64,000 nt of DNA from Streptococcus pseudopneumoniae (GTDB lineage Bacteria; Bacillota; Bacilli; Lactobacillales; Streptococcaceae), in contig NZ_JUUZ01000010.1 in assembly GCF_001074155.1 (NCBI RefSeq), positions 1-64,000 of the forward strand, in the 5' to 3' direction. Each line of letters begins with the position of its first letter. Positions within the stretch are counted from its first letter, which is position 1. The notes under the pieces were generated by a model. The model saw only the letters and a program-made list of their open reading frames with translations, did no database searches and was not told where the DNA came from. A program made the position numbers and the translations under genes. Positions 1 to 8,286 of the stretch are shown here, piece by piece.

Positions 1-26
1 TGTCTTAACCCCTTGACCAACGGACC
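1..26 (-). tRNA. tRNA-Glu, 5' end only (cut by window edge)
   Basis: The reverse complement of the first 26 bases is the 5' acceptor strand, D-stem and part of the D-loop of a Firmicutes tRNA-Glu (starts GGTCCGTTGGTCAAGG). The anticodon lies outside the window, so the assignment rests on the 5' part. In mitis-group streptococci a comX copy commonly precedes tRNA-Glu and an rRNA operon, so an rRNA operon probably continues beyond position 1; that part is inference. Confidence 0.82.
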
Positions 27-48
27 TTGAGCTTTTTCAACTCTTTCT

Positions 49-76
49 ATTATACCTACTTTTTCTGCCTTGTCAA
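49..76 (-). promoter_or_regulatory. Strong sigma-A promoter for tRNA-Glu / downstream rRNA cluster
   Basis: A perfect -35 (TTGACA, complement of 71-76) and perfect -10 (TATAAT, complement of 49-54) are separated by 16 bp. The promoter lies just after the comX stop codon and starts transcription about 15 nt before the tRNA. A near-consensus promoter is expected for stable RNA. Confidence 0.8.
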
Positions 77-93
77 CTAGTTTGATTTGTTTT

Positions 94-573
94 TTATCTT
101 TTTGGAGAAAAATCTCTTAGTACATGCTTTAGTTCTTTCAACATTGCTTTTCTTCCTTTGAATCGCTCATCAGCTAACAATCGTTCAAATAACTCCAATT
201 TTTCTTTTCCTAATCCTGCTCGATACTCTTTAAGCACTTCTTGTAATGCGTAAGATTCATCTATCAACAACCCTCCTTCGCCTAATCGATGGCTAATCTC
301 GCTCACTTCTTCATAAGCTTGTCGATCCAATCTTCTTTTATAACTTTCTTGTTTTCGAACTGCATCCAAAATTCGATTTCGAAACTTTGTTTTGAAGTAG
401 GTATAAAATTCCTTATCTTTATTTTCCTTAAAATCAGGATGATTTTCTAATAATTCATGTAGGCAAATCATTCCTTCTTGATCCCAATCTTCTTTTTCCC
501 ATAAATGAAGATAGTATTCTTTTCTACACTTATGTACAATAGCTTTTACTTCGTGGTAATTCATTTCTAACAT
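94..573 (-). CDS. comX: ComX/SigX alternative sigma factor for competence
   Basis: 159-residue competence sigma factor that directs RNA polymerase to late competence genes through the TACGAATA combox. Residues about 10-75 carry the typical block (KCRKEYYLHLW, DWDQEGM, YFKTKFRNRILD, RKQESYKRR) and EISHRLGEGG follows, all in the same order as pneumococcal ComX. An upstream in-frame ATG at 577-579 sits only 1 nt from the AAGGAG Shine-Dalgarno, so the ATG at 571-573, 7 nt away, is the better start. The gene lies between pbp2A and a tRNA-Glu. In S. pneumoniae transcription depends on ComE, but I found no convincing ComE direct repeat upstream. The protein is clearly more diverged from the pneumococcal one than its neighbours are. 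Confidence 0.93.
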   Translation of the reverse strand: MLEMNYHEVKAIVHKCRKEYYLHLWEKEDWDQEGMICLHELLENHPDFKENKDKEFYTYFKTKFRNRILDAVRKQESYKRRLDRQAYEEVSEISHRLGEGGLLIDESYALQEVLKEYRAGLGKEKLELFERLLADERFKGRKAMLKELKHVLRDFSPKR

Positions 574-721
574 AGTCATTCTCCTTTTCTGCCATTAGTA
601 TAGCAGAGGTAGAGACGAATTACGACATTTCTTCTATTTTGTTATTTATCTTGCCTGATTTTATTTTTTTGAATGTTTGATATTTCGTTGGGATATCTTT
701 TTAGACTTTTTAGGATATAAA

Positions 722-751
722 AAGAGACAAGAGTTATGCTCTTGTCTTTTA
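722..751 (-). terminator. Intrinsic terminator after pbp2A
   Basis: A perfect 9-bp stem (725-733 with 739-747), 5-nt loop, and T-runs on both strands. It starts 4 bp after the pbp2A stop codon and separates it from comX. Confidence 0.9.
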
Positions 752-755
752 AAAA

Positions 756-2981
756 TTATTGAAATAAATCTACAATTGTATCCCAGACGGTTTTTGCTTT
801 TTCTTTAATTTTTGCATCCGATATAGCTCGTTCAGCCTCATCAATAAGATTTTGCGCTCGATCTCGGATATCAGTTACGGAATCACTTGATTGCGCACCA
901 CCATTGTCAGTGGCTTGATTTTGAGAATTTCTAGGTGCTATGCCGTTTAGTTCATAAGCATTCTCAACGGTAAAGGTGCTTCCTGGCGTATATGGAAGAA
1001 TTGTTTCTGCCATGCTTCTAAAAATATAAGCAGCTCCATTTGATGTCGAACCTGCTAGGTAATGATTTTCATCAGTAGTCGGGAAACCAAGCCAGTGACT
1101 AATGACTAAATCAGGCGTATAACCAACAACCCATTGATCACTCGTATATTCTGGGTTAAAAGCAGTTTCTGTCGTTCCAGTTTTTCCAGCCATAACATAA
1201 CCATCAGGCGATGAACTTATTCCTGTACCATTTGTGAAGGTCCCTAGCATCATGCTAGTCATTTTATCAGCTACTGACTTATCGATTACACGTTTTTGAG
1301 AATTTTTGTGAGTAGCAATGACTTGTCCACTCGCATTCTCAATTCGTGTAATAAAATGCGCTTCAGGCATCAAACCTTCATTTGCAAATGCTGCATAAGC
1401 CTGGGCCATTTGTAGTGGGTTAGTTTCCACGCCACCTCCTAGAGCTACACCTAACACACGATCCACATTCGTTAAATCAAGTCCAAATCTTTCACCTGAT
1501 TCAAAAGCCTTGTCGATGCCAAGTTGTTTAACTGTTGCTACAGCAGGGAGGTTTAAAGACTCGGCTAAGGCTTGATACATTGGAACTTCTGGTGACGTTT
1601 TGATCCCTGCATAGTTGTCGACCTTGTAATCACCATACTCCATCGTGTGATTATCCAACGCTTTATTCAGAGCCCAACCGGCTTCGACCGCTGGGGTGTA
1701 GACAACTAAGGGCTTAATAGTTGAACCTGGGCTTCTTTTTGATTGAGTTGCATAGTTGAAATTTCGGAAACCAGCTTTATCATCTCCTGCTACACGACCA
1801 ACAACTCCTCGAACTCCTCCTGTTTTTGGTTCTAGAGCAACACTACCCGATTCAGCATGAGTTCCATCTTCCGCCGATGGAAAAAGAGAAGTGTTCTCGT
1901 AAATGACCTGCATATTAGCTTGGTAATTCTGATCCAACTCCGTATAAATCCGATAACCATTGTTCACAATTTCTTCTTCAGTTAGATTATACTTTTCAAT
2001 TGCTTCATTAACAACTGCATCAAAATAGGATGGATAGCGGTAGTCTGAAACTTTCCCTTCGTAAGCATCCTGGAGCTGAGATGCCATATCAACACCTGCA
2101 GCTTCCGCTTCTTTATTCTTATCAATATAACCAGCAACTACCATATTTTGCAGAACAGTATCTCTGCGATTAGTTGAAGCTTCAATTGAATTCAAAGGGT
2201 TGTATAATTCTGGTCCTTTCAGCATTCCTGCTAAAGTCGCAGCTTCATCAAGTGTCAGTTGAGAAGCTGAGACCCCGAAGTATTTTTTACTTGCATCTTC
2301 GACACCCCAAACCCCATTTCCGAAGTAGGCATTGTTCAAGTACATAGTCAGAATTTCTTTCTTACTATATTTTTTTGTTAGTTCCAAAGCTAAAAAGAAT
2401 TCTTTCGCCTTTCTCTGTACAGTCTGATCTTGAGAAAGATAGGCATTTTTCGCCAACTGTTGGGTAATTGTAGAACCACCACCCGAACGACCAGCTGTTA
2501 GGATAGCCAGGAAAAAGCGTCCATAGTTAATTCCACTATTTTTATAGAAACTTCTATCTTCTGTCGCAATAACAGCATTCTGCAAATCTTCACTAATATC
2601 CGAAAGTTCGACATAGGTCCCTTTTTGGCCTGATAGGGCACCCGCTTCTTTTTCTTCTCTGTCAAAAATCAGAGTACGTGTTTTTAAAGCATTTTGTAAG
2701 TCCGTAACATTCGTCGATTTTGCTAGCGCAAATAGATAGACCCCAACAAAAAGGCTGGCACTTAGTCCTATAATCATAAGGATCTTTGTCAGATGATAAC
2801 GGCGCCAGAATTTTCGAATAGGACCAACTGTCCCAGATTTCTTTCGCCCAGCTCTTGAACGGCGTAAATTACTAGACTCGTTACCTTCATGTTCAACTTC
2901 GTTAGTCTCTGTTTCTTCAATTTCAGATTCTTCTTTCTTAAATAAAGAAAGAATTTTTTCAAATAATGTATCTAATTTCAT
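756..2981 (-). CDS. pbp2A: Penicillin-binding protein 2a, bifunctional class A PBP
   Basis: 741-residue bifunctional peptidoglycan synthase acting outside the membrane. A basic, acidic-patched cytoplasmic tail (1-62) precedes one transmembrane helix (about 66-88). The GT51 glycosyltransferase domain has its catalytic Glu in EDRSFY (E141) and GGSTITQQLAKN. The transpeptidase domain has the active-site serine in GSTIKP (S420), SLN (475-477) and KTG (600-602). Length and sequence fit pneumococcal PBP2a (731 aa) rather than PBP1a or PBP1b. There is no Shine-Dalgarno; an extended -10 promoter places the transcription start at the A of the ATG, suggesting a leaderless message. In S. pneumoniae rpmG-secE-nusG lie between this gene and comX2; here they are absent. 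Confidence 0.96.
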   Translation of the reverse strand: MKLDTLFEKILSLFKKEESEIEETETNEVEHEGNESSNLRRSRAGRKKSGTVGPIRKFWRRYHLTKILMIIGLSASLFVGVYLFALAKSTNVTDLQNALKTRTLIFDREEKEAGALSGQKGTYVELSDISEDLQNAVIATEDRSFYKNSGINYGRFFLAILTAGRSGGGSTITQQLAKNAYLSQDQTVQRKAKEFFLALELTKKYSKKEILTMYLNNAYFGNGVWGVEDASKKYFGVSASQLTLDEAATLAGMLKGPELYNPLNSIEASTNRRDTVLQNMVVAGYIDKNKEAEAAGVDMASQLQDAYEGKVSDYRYPSYFDAVVNEAIEKYNLTEEEIVNNGYRIYTELDQNYQANMQVIYENTSLFPSAEDGTHAESGSVALEPKTGGVRGVVGRVAGDDKAGFRNFNYATQSKRSPGSTIKPLVVYTPAVEAGWALNKALDNHTMEYGDYKVDNYAGIKTSPEVPMYQALAESLNLPAVATVKQLGIDKAFESGERFGLDLTNVDRVLGVALGGGVETNPLQMAQAYAAFANEGLMPEAHFITRIENASGQVIATHKNSQKRVIDKSVADKMTSMMLGTFTNGTGISSSPDGYVMAGKTGTTETAFNPEYTSDQWVVGYTPDLVISHWLGFPTTDENHYLAGSTSNGAAYIFRSMAETILPYTPGSTFTVENAYELNGIAPRNSQNQATDNGGAQSSDSVTDIRDRAQNLIDEAERAISDAKIKEKAKTVWDTIVDLFQ

Positions 2982-2987
2982 GCGTTT

Positions 2988-3016
2988 ATTTTATCATCTT
3001 CCCCATAGGAAGACAA
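2988..3016 (-). promoter_or_regulatory. Promoter of pbp2A, apparently leaderless
   Basis: On the minus strand a -35 TTGTCT (3011-3016), 17-bp spacer and extended -10 TGATAAAAT (2988-2996). Seven nucleotides downstream of the -10 is position 2981, the A of the pbp2A start codon. Confidence 0.65.
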
Positions 3017-3033
3017 GAATTTAGCTAGTTCCC

Positions 3034-3063
3034 CTGTCCAAATAAACTAATTTTTGTTACAAT
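3034..3063 (+). promoter_or_regulatory. Extended -10 promoter of the pseudouridine synthase gene, apparently leaderless
   Basis: The sequence TGTTACAAT (3055-3063) is an extended -10 box with a poor -35. The predicted start (about 3070) coincides with the ATG. No Shine-Dalgarno exists upstream. Confidence 0.6.
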
Positions 3064-3069
3064 ATCTGT

Positions 3070-3945
3070 ATGAAATTTACCTTTACGATCCCCAACTCTC
3101 TACCTGAAATGACTGTCAAACATTTTCTAGAAGAACAGCTGTTAATACCTAGAAAAATAAGGCACTTTTTGAGAATCAAGAAACACATCCTCATTAATCA
3201 AGAAGAAGTCCACTGGCATCAAACGGTCAAGGCTGGAGATGAGTGCCAATTGATTTTCGACGAGGAAGATTATCCTACAAAAATAATTCTATGGGGAAAT
3301 CCCAAGCTTGTCGAAGAAGTCTATCAAGACCAACATTTAATTATCGTCAATAAACCTGAGGGTATGAAGACACATGGAAATCAGCCGGACGAGATAGCTC
3401 TTCTCAATCATGTCAGCGCCTATGTCGGCCAAACCTGCTATGTTGTTCATAGACTAGATATGGAAACAAGCGGTCTCGTACTGTTTGCGAAGAATCCATT
3501 CATTCTTCCTATCCTTAATCGATTATTAGAGAAAAAAGAGATTTCTCGAGAATACTGGGCTCTGGTTGATGGAAGATTAGAGGCTAAGAACTTGATCTTC
3601 CGAGATAAAATCGGTCGCAATCGTCACGATCGTAGAAAAAGAATTGTGGATCAAAAAAATGGTCAATACGCCGAAACTCATGTAACTCGATTAAAGCTGT
3701 TTCAAAACAAAACCAGTCTCGTTCGGTGTAGATTAAAAACAGGACGTACTCATCAGATCCGAGTCCACCTATCTCACCACGGACATCCAATCCTCGGGGA
3801 CCCTCTCTACAACCCACACTCAAAAAGCAAGAGACTGATGCTTCACGCATTTAAACTATCCTTTATCCACCCTCTGACTTTAAATAAATTAAGCTTTACT
3901 GCACTCTCAGATACATTTGAAAGAGAATTAAAACAAAATGGATGA
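3070..3945 (+). CDS. RluA/RluD-family 23S rRNA/tRNA pseudouridine synthase
   Basis: 291-residue pseudouridine synthase of the RluA family, which isomerises uridines in rRNA or tRNA. The catalytic motif HRLDMETSGL (about 136-145) carries the essential Asp, and RTHQIRVHL with GHPILGDPLY are the conserved C-terminal family motifs. The N-terminal ~65 residues look like the S4-like RNA-binding part. Which uridine is modified cannot be told from sequence. The start at 3070 has no ribosome-binding site but matches the usual N-terminus and the predicted transcript start. It is divergent from pbp2A and has its own terminator. Confidence 0.9.
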   Translation: MKFTFTIPNSLPEMTVKHFLEEQLLIPRKIRHFLRIKKHILINQEEVHWHQTVKAGDECQLIFDEEDYPTKIILWGNPKLVEEVYQDQHLIIVNKPEGMKTHGNQPDEIALLNHVSAYVGQTCYVVHRLDMETSGLVLFAKNPFILPILNRLLEKKEISREYWALVDGRLEAKNLIFRDKIGRNRHDRRKRIVDQKNGQYAETHVTRLKLFQNKTSLVRCRLKTGRTHQIRVHLSHHGHPILGDPLYNPHSKSKRLMLHAFKLSFIHPLTLNKLSFTALSDTFERELKQNG

Positions 3946-3962
3946 TTTTATCATCCATTTTT
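3938..3962 (+). terminator. Terminator overlapping the pseudouridine synthase stop codon
   Basis: 8-bp perfect stem (3938-3945 with 3951-3958) with a 5-nt loop, followed by TTTTTA. The left arm contains the stop codon. Confidence 0.8.
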
Positions 3963-3970
3963 ATATATAC

Positions 3971-4000
3971 AAAAAGCAAGACCGATTGGTCTTGCTTTTT
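3971..4000. terminator. Terminator of gap (bidirectional)
   Basis: 13-bp perfect stem (3971-3983 with 3988-4000) with a 4-nt loop and A/T tails on both sides, located just after the gap stop codon on the minus strand. Confidence 0.92.
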
Positions 4001-4011
4001 CGACTCAGAAA

Positions 4012-5022
4012 TTATTTAGCAATTTTTGCGAAGTATTCAAGAGTACGTACAAGTTGTGCAGTGTATGACATTTCGTTGTCGTACCATGATACAACTTTAA
4101 CCAATTGTTTACCGTCAACGTCAAGAACTTTAGTTTGAGTTGCGTCAAACAATGAACCGTATGACATACCTACGATATCTGAAGATACGATTGGATCTTC
4201 TGTGTAACCGTATGATTCGTTTGAAGCTGCTTTCATAGCTGCGTTCACTTCATCAACAGTAACGTTCTTTTCAAGAACAGCTACCAATTCAGTAACTGAT
4301 CCAGTTGGAGTTGGAACGCGTTGTGCAGATCCGTCAAGTTTACCATTCAATTCTGGGATTACAAGACCGATAGCTTTAGCAGCACCAGTTGAGTTAGGAA
4401 CGATGTTTGCAGCACCAGCGCGAGCACGACGAAGGTCACCACCACGGTGTGGTCCGTCAAGGATCATTTGGTCACCAGTGTAAGCGTGGATAGTAGTCAT
4501 CAATCCTTCTACAACACCGAAGTTATCTTGAAGAGCTTTAGCCATTGGAGCCAAGCAGTTTGTAGTACATGAAGCACCTGAGATAACTGTTTCAGTACCA
4601 TCAAGAACATCGTGGTTAGTGTTAAACACAACTGTTTTAACGTCATTTCCACCAGGAGCAGTGATAACAACTTTCTTAGCGCCACCTGCATGCAAGTGTT
4701 TTTCAGCAGCTTCTTTCTTAGCAAAGAAACCAGTTGCTTCAAGAACGATTTCTACACCGTCGTTAGCCCAGTCGATTTGTTCTGGATCACGTTCAGCAGA
4801 AACTTTAACGAATTTACCGTTAACTTCGAATCCACCTTCTTTAACTTCCACAGTACCGTCGAAACGACCTTGAGTTGTGTCATATTTCAACAAGTGTGCA
4901 AGCATAACTGGATCTGTAAGGTCGTTGATGCGAGTAACTTCAACACCTTCTACGTTTTGGATACGACGGAAAGCAAGACGACCGATACGACCGAAACCGT
5001 TAATACCAACTTTAACTACCAT
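4012..5022 (-). CDS. gap: Glyceraldehyde-3-phosphate dehydrogenase
   Basis: 336-residue NAD-dependent GAPDH of glycolysis, converting glyceraldehyde-3-phosphate to 1,3-bisphosphoglycerate. The Rossmann start [11 protein letters not shown] (5-15) and the catalytic cysteine in GASCTTNC (C152) are intact. The frame is open 24 codons further upstream, but the ATG at 5020-5022 has an AAGGAGG Shine-Dalgarno 10 nt upstream and gives the normal N-terminus [10 protein letters not shown]. It is monocistronic with a strong promoter, a cre-like site over the -35, and a 13-bp terminator. In streptococci the enzyme is also displayed on the surface as a plasminogen binder, although no signal peptide is present. 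Confidence 0.98.
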   Translation of the reverse strand: MVVKVGINGFGRIGRLAFRRIQNVEGVEVTRINDLTDPVMLAHLLKYDTTQGRFDGTVEVKEGGFEVNGKFVKVSAERDPEQIDWANDGVEIVLEATGFFAKKEAAEKHLHAGGAKKVVITAPGGNDVKTVVFNTNHDVLDGTETVISGASCTTNCLAPMAKALQDNFGVVEGLMTTIHAYTGDQMILDGPHRGGDLRRARAGAANIVPNSTGAAKAIGLVIPELNGKLDGSAQRVPTPTGSVTELVAVLEKNVTVDEVNAAMKAASNESYGYTEDPIVSSDIVGMSYGSLFDATQTKVLDVDGKQLVKVVSWYDNEMSYTAQLVRTLEYFAKIAK

Positions 5023-5108
5023 TAGTGATTTCCTCCTTATGAAAATCATGAAAATTTTATTGTGAAAAGAGTAACTTGAATCACTACAAATCACCTTTCA
5101 ACAAACCT

Positions 5109-5137
5109 ATTATATAACTATTTTAGTTTTATTGCAA
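5109..5137 (-). promoter_or_regulatory. Sigma-A promoter of gap
   Basis: On the minus strand TTGCAA (5132-5137), a 17-bp spacer and a perfect TATAAT (5109-5114), about 87 nt upstream of the gap start codon. Confidence 0.85.
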
Positions 5138-5146
5138 GCGCTGACG
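5133..5146 (-). promoter_or_regulatory. cre-like CcpA site overlapping the gap -35
   Basis: The minus strand reads CGTCAGCGCTTGCA, 12 of 14 positions of the cre consensus TGWAARCGNTTNCA. It overlaps the -35 box, which would fit catabolite control. The binding is inferred. Confidence 0.45.
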
Positions 5147-5290
5147 TTGATTTTCACTTCAGTTTTATACTTTCTAGATACACAATTTTATATAGATTCC
5201 CTTTGTCAAAAGTCTATCAACATAAATCTTTATAGTTATTTACTAAACTTTTTTGTTAAACTTTTAACCGCTTCTATTTTGAAAAACTAT

Positions 5291-5318
5291 AAAAAGAGAC
5301 AGGATACCTCCTGTCTCT
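5291..5318 (-). terminator. Terminator of adhE
   Basis: 10-bp perfect stem (5295-5304 with 5309-5318), 4-nt loop; the minus strand continues with a T-run. It begins 13 bp after the adhE stop codon. The stretch 5138-5290 holds the gap upstream region and nothing else I can identify. Confidence 0.9.
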
Positions 5319-5331
5319 GACTGATAATCAA

Positions 5332-7983
5332 TTATTTAAGACGTCCTGGTCTTTCTTTGTAACCATAGTAAGCATCTTCGATGATTTCTTGCATATGGTC
5401 AACCATTGGAAGACGTGGGTTTGCAGGTGAACATTGATCTTCATAAGCAAGGAAGGCCAATTCGCGTGAATGTTCTTTCCATTCTTTCTCGTCAACACCT
5501 TGTGCTTTGAAGTTCATTTCGATACCTACGCGCTCACCGAGTTCGTAAACAGCTTTAGCATAAGATGCAACTCCTTCTTCTGGAGTAGAAGCTGGAAGGC
5601 CAAGCATACGAGCGATATCTTGATATTTCTCATCTGCACGGTAGTAGTTGTACTTAGGCCATGTAGCTGTCTTAGCTGGGCGTGTACCATTGTAACGGAT
5701 AACGTATGGAAGCAAGATTGCATTTGTACGTCCGTGAACTGTGTGGAATTGTGCACCAATCTTGTGAGCCATTGAGTGAGAAATACCTAGGAAGGCATTA
5801 GCAAAGGCCATACCAGCAATAGTTGAAGCGTTATGCATTTTCTCACGTGAGTGGAAGTCTGCATTCTTAACTGAGCTTTCAAGGTTTTCAAATACGAGTT
5901 TGATCGCTTGAAGAGCAAGACCGTCAGTGTAGTCGCTAGCCATTTGTGATACGTAAGCTTCAGTTGCGTGAGTCAATACGTCCATACCAGTATCAGCAGC
6001 AACAAATCCAGGAACTGTCAATACCAAGGCAGGGTCTACAATTGCCACGGTTGGTGTCAATGAGTAGTCAGCGATTGGGTATTTACGGTTGTTTGCTTTA
6101 TCAGAGATAACGGCAAATGGAGTTACTTCAGATCCTGTACCAGATGTAGTTGGGATAGCGATGAATTTAGTCTTCTTACCAAGTAATGGGAATTTGAAGG
6201 CACGTTTACGGATATCCATGAATTTTTGTACAAGGTCACGGAAGTCCACTTCTGGTTGCTCGTAGAAGAGCCACATTACTTTAGCAGCGTCCATTGGTGA
6301 TCCACCACCAAGAGCAATGATTGTATCTGGTTTGAAGGAACGCATAATCTCAGTACCACGTTCAACTGTAGTGATATCTGGATCTGGTTCTACATCTGCA
6401 AAGATTTGGTAAACAACCTTATTGCGACGAAGGTCAAGTTGTTCGATGATACGATCAAGGAAGCCAAGCTCTACCATAGCGTGGTCAGTAACGATCATGA
6501 CACGCTCAACGTCACGACATTTTTGAAGGTATTGAATTGAATCACGTTCAAAGTATGTTTTTGAAGGAAGTTTCATCCATTGCATGTTATTTCTCCGTCT
6601 TCCGACTTTTTTGATATTCAAGAGGTTAATGGCGCTAACGTTATCCCCAACTGAGTTACGTCCGTAAGAACCACATCCAAGTGTCAATGATGGCAAGAAG
6701 GCATTATATACATCCCCGATACCACCGAAAGTAGAAGGTGAGTTACAGATAACACGAATAGCTTTAACAGCTTTACCAAATTCTTTAGTCAATTCTTCAT
6801 CAGCTGTATGGATAGCTGCTGAGTGCCCAAGACCGTTAAATTCAACCATTTGACGAGCTTTTGCAATACCATCTTCACGGCTTTCAGATTTCAAAACTGC
6901 GATAACTGGTGACAATTTTTCACGAGTCAATGGCTCGTTTTCACCAACTTCTTTACATTCTGCAGCAAGAATGTTTGTTCCTTCTGGGACAGTAAATCCT
7001 GCTTGTTCTGCAATCCAAGTTGCTGGTTTACCAACGATGTCAGCGTTCAATTTTGCACCAGCACAGTTTTTGCTGTTTGCTTTCACGCCGAAGCAGAACT
7101 CTTCAAGAAGAGCTTTTTCTTTTTTGTTTACAAAGTAAGTGTGGTAAGATTTGAACTCTGCTACAAATTCATCATAAATTTCTTTATCAATAATAACCGC
7201 TTGTTCAGATGCACAGACCATACCATTATCAAATGATTTAGACATTACGATATCGTGAGCAGCTTGGCGAATGTTAGCTGATTTTTCAACATAAGCTGGA
7301 ACGTTTCCGGCACCTACCCCAAGAGCTGGTTTACCACATGAGTATGCAGCTTTAACCATGGCATTCCCACCTGTTGCAAGGATTGTTGCAATACCTTCGT
7401 GGTTCATCAATGCGCTAGTTGCTTCCATAGATGGTTCAGTAATCCACTGTACACAGTTTTCAGGAGCTCCTGCTTTAATCGCTGCATCACGCACGATTTG
7501 AGCAGCGTGAGCTGATGATTCTTGAGCTGATGGGTGGAATGCAAAGACAATAGGATTACGAGTCTTCAATGAAATCAACGCTTTAAAGATTGCTGTTGAA
7601 GTAGGGTTTGTTGTTGGAGTGATACCACAAACAACACCAACTGGTTCAGCGATAAGAGTCAATCCTGTCACATCGTCTTCTTCAATAACACCAACTGTTT
7701 TAGTGTGGCGCATGTTGTTTACTACGTGCTCACAGGCAAACAAGTTCTTAGTCGCTTTATCTTCAAATACTCCACGTCCTGTTTCTTCAAAGGCATGTAA
7801 AGCCAATTCTCCGTGAGCATCAAGTGCTGCAACTGAAGCTTTTGCTACGATATAATCGACTTGATCTTGGTCAAGTTTACGCATTTCTTCAAGAGCAACC
7901 AAAGCTTTTTGCACCAAACCATCGACATGCTTTTCAGCAGCGAGTTTCTTTTCCTCTGGTGTTACAGTTTTTTTATCAGCCAT
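5332..7983 (-). CDS. adhE: Bifunctional acetaldehyde-CoA/alcohol dehydrogenase AdhE
   Basis: 883-residue fusion enzyme that reduces acetyl-CoA to acetaldehyde and then to ethanol, regenerating NAD in mixed-acid fermentation. Residues about 1-440 form the aldehyde dehydrogenase domain, with the catalytic cysteine in NGMVCASEQ. About 450-880 form the iron-dependent alcohol dehydrogenase, with GGGSPMDAAK for NAD binding and the metal-binding histidines in HSMAHKIGAQFH. The frame opens 17 codons earlier, but MADKKTV at 7983 has a GGAGG Shine-Dalgarno and matches the pneumococcal N-terminus. It is monocistronic. Upstream lie a good promoter, five Rex-like heptamers and a cre site, consistent with control by NADH/NAD ratio and carbon source. 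Confidence 0.98.
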   Translation of the reverse strand: MADKKTVTPEEKKLAAEKHVDGLVQKALVALEEMRKLDQDQVDYIVAKASVAALDAHGELALHAFEETGRGVFEDKATKNLFACEHVVNNMRHTKTVGVIEEDDVTGLTLIAEPVGVVCGITPTTNPTSTAIFKALISLKTRNPIVFAFHPSAQESSAHAAQIVRDAAIKAGAPENCVQWITEPSMEATSALMNHEGIATILATGGNAMVKAAYSCGKPALGVGAGNVPAYVEKSANIRQAAHDIVMSKSFDNGMVCASEQAVIIDKEIYDEFVAEFKSYHTYFVNKKEKALLEEFCFGVKANSKNCAGAKLNADIVGKPATWIAEQAGFTVPEGTNILAAECKEVGENEPLTREKLSPVIAVLKSESREDGIAKARQMVEFNGLGHSAAIHTADEELTKEFGKAVKAIRVICNSPSTFGGIGDVYNAFLPSLTLGCGSYGRNSVGDNVSAINLLNIKKVGRRRNNMQWMKLPSKTYFERDSIQYLQKCRDVERVMIVTDHAMVELGFLDRIIEQLDLRRNKVVYQIFADVEPDPDITTVERGTEIMRSFKPDTIIALGGGSPMDAAKVMWLFYEQPEVDFRDLVQKFMDIRKRAFKFPLLGKKTKFIAIPTTSGTGSEVTPFAVISDKANNRKYPIADYSLTPTVAIVDPALVLTVPGFVAADTGMDVLTHATEAYVSQMASDYTDGLALQAIKLVFENLESSVKNADFHSREKMHNASTIAGMAFANAFLGISHSMAHKIGAQFHTVHGRTNAILLPYVIRYNGTRPAKTATWPKYNYYRADEKYQDIARMLGLPASTPEEGVASYAKAVYELGERVGIEMNFKAQGVDEKEWKEHSRELAFLAYEDQCSPANPRLPMVDHMQEIIEDAYYGYKERPGRLK

Positions 7984-8029
7984 ATTTTCCTCCATAGCTT
8001 TCAAGGATTGTAAGTCCTTTGTTAATTTT

Positions 8030-8193
8030 TTCACAATCTTATTATAACTCTTTTTTCAAAATTTGTAAACAGTTTCATAGAAATTTCACAAACTTTTTTT
8101 ATTCGCTTGTGAAAATAATTTTGCACAGCCCTACCCATACACTTTTTAGCTTATACTTTGTGAATAATCCCATAAAACTTTTATTTTTCACAA
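8030..8193. promoter_or_regulatory. Cluster of five Rex-like TTGTGAA/TTCACAA heptamers at adhE
   Basis: Exact heptamers lie at 8030-8036, 8085-8091 and 8187-8193 (TTCACAA on +) and at 8107-8113 and 8158-8164 (TTGTGAA on +). One overlaps the predicted adhE transcription start. The known Rex operator is TTGTGAA-N4-TTCACAA. Here the heptamers are complete but not paired at that spacing, so Rex binding is an inference strengthened by adhE being a standard Rex target. Confidence 0.5.
8041..8069 (-). promoter_or_regulatory. Sigma-A promoter of adhE
   Basis: The minus strand has TTTACA (8064-8069), a 17-bp spacer and a perfect TATAAT (8041-8046). Transcription would begin near 8034, inside a TTGTGAA heptamer, about 50 nt before the adhE ATG. 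Confidence 0.8.
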
Positions 8194-8234
8194 ACTTCAT
8201 TGTAAAAAGGAATTGAAAGGCGTCTCAATTTCCA

Positions 8235-8248
8235 TGTAAGCGCTTTCT
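8235..8248. promoter_or_regulatory. cre-like CcpA site upstream of adhE
   Basis: TGTAAGCGCTTTCT matches 13 of 14 positions of the cre consensus. It lies about 200 bp upstream of the adhE promoter and beyond the stop of the converging upstream MORN gene. Confidence 0.55.
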
Positions 8249-8261
8249 ATGAGTGCGGTAT

Positions 8262-8286
8262 ATAACCCCCTCTAAGAGGAGGTTAT
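8262..8286 (-). other. Hairpin at the end of the MORN gene
   Basis: A nearly perfect inverted repeat (ATAACCCCCTCT with AGAGGAGGTTAT) includes the stop codon of the MORN gene. No T-run follows on the minus strand, so it is not a canonical terminator; it may protect the 3' end. Confidence 0.4.

Noticed and set aside
580..755. ComE-binding direct repeat upstream of comX
   Set aside because: One ACATTC-like half is visible on the minus strand but no second copy at the required spacing, so I do not call it.
3584..3850. Minus-strand open frame inside the pseudouridine synthase gene
   Set aside because: It is a shadow of the real gene on the plus strand, with no ribosome-binding site and no recognisable product.
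8262..8286. Terminator for the MORN gene
   Set aside because: The stem is good but no T-run follows on the minus strand, so it is listed only as a hairpin.
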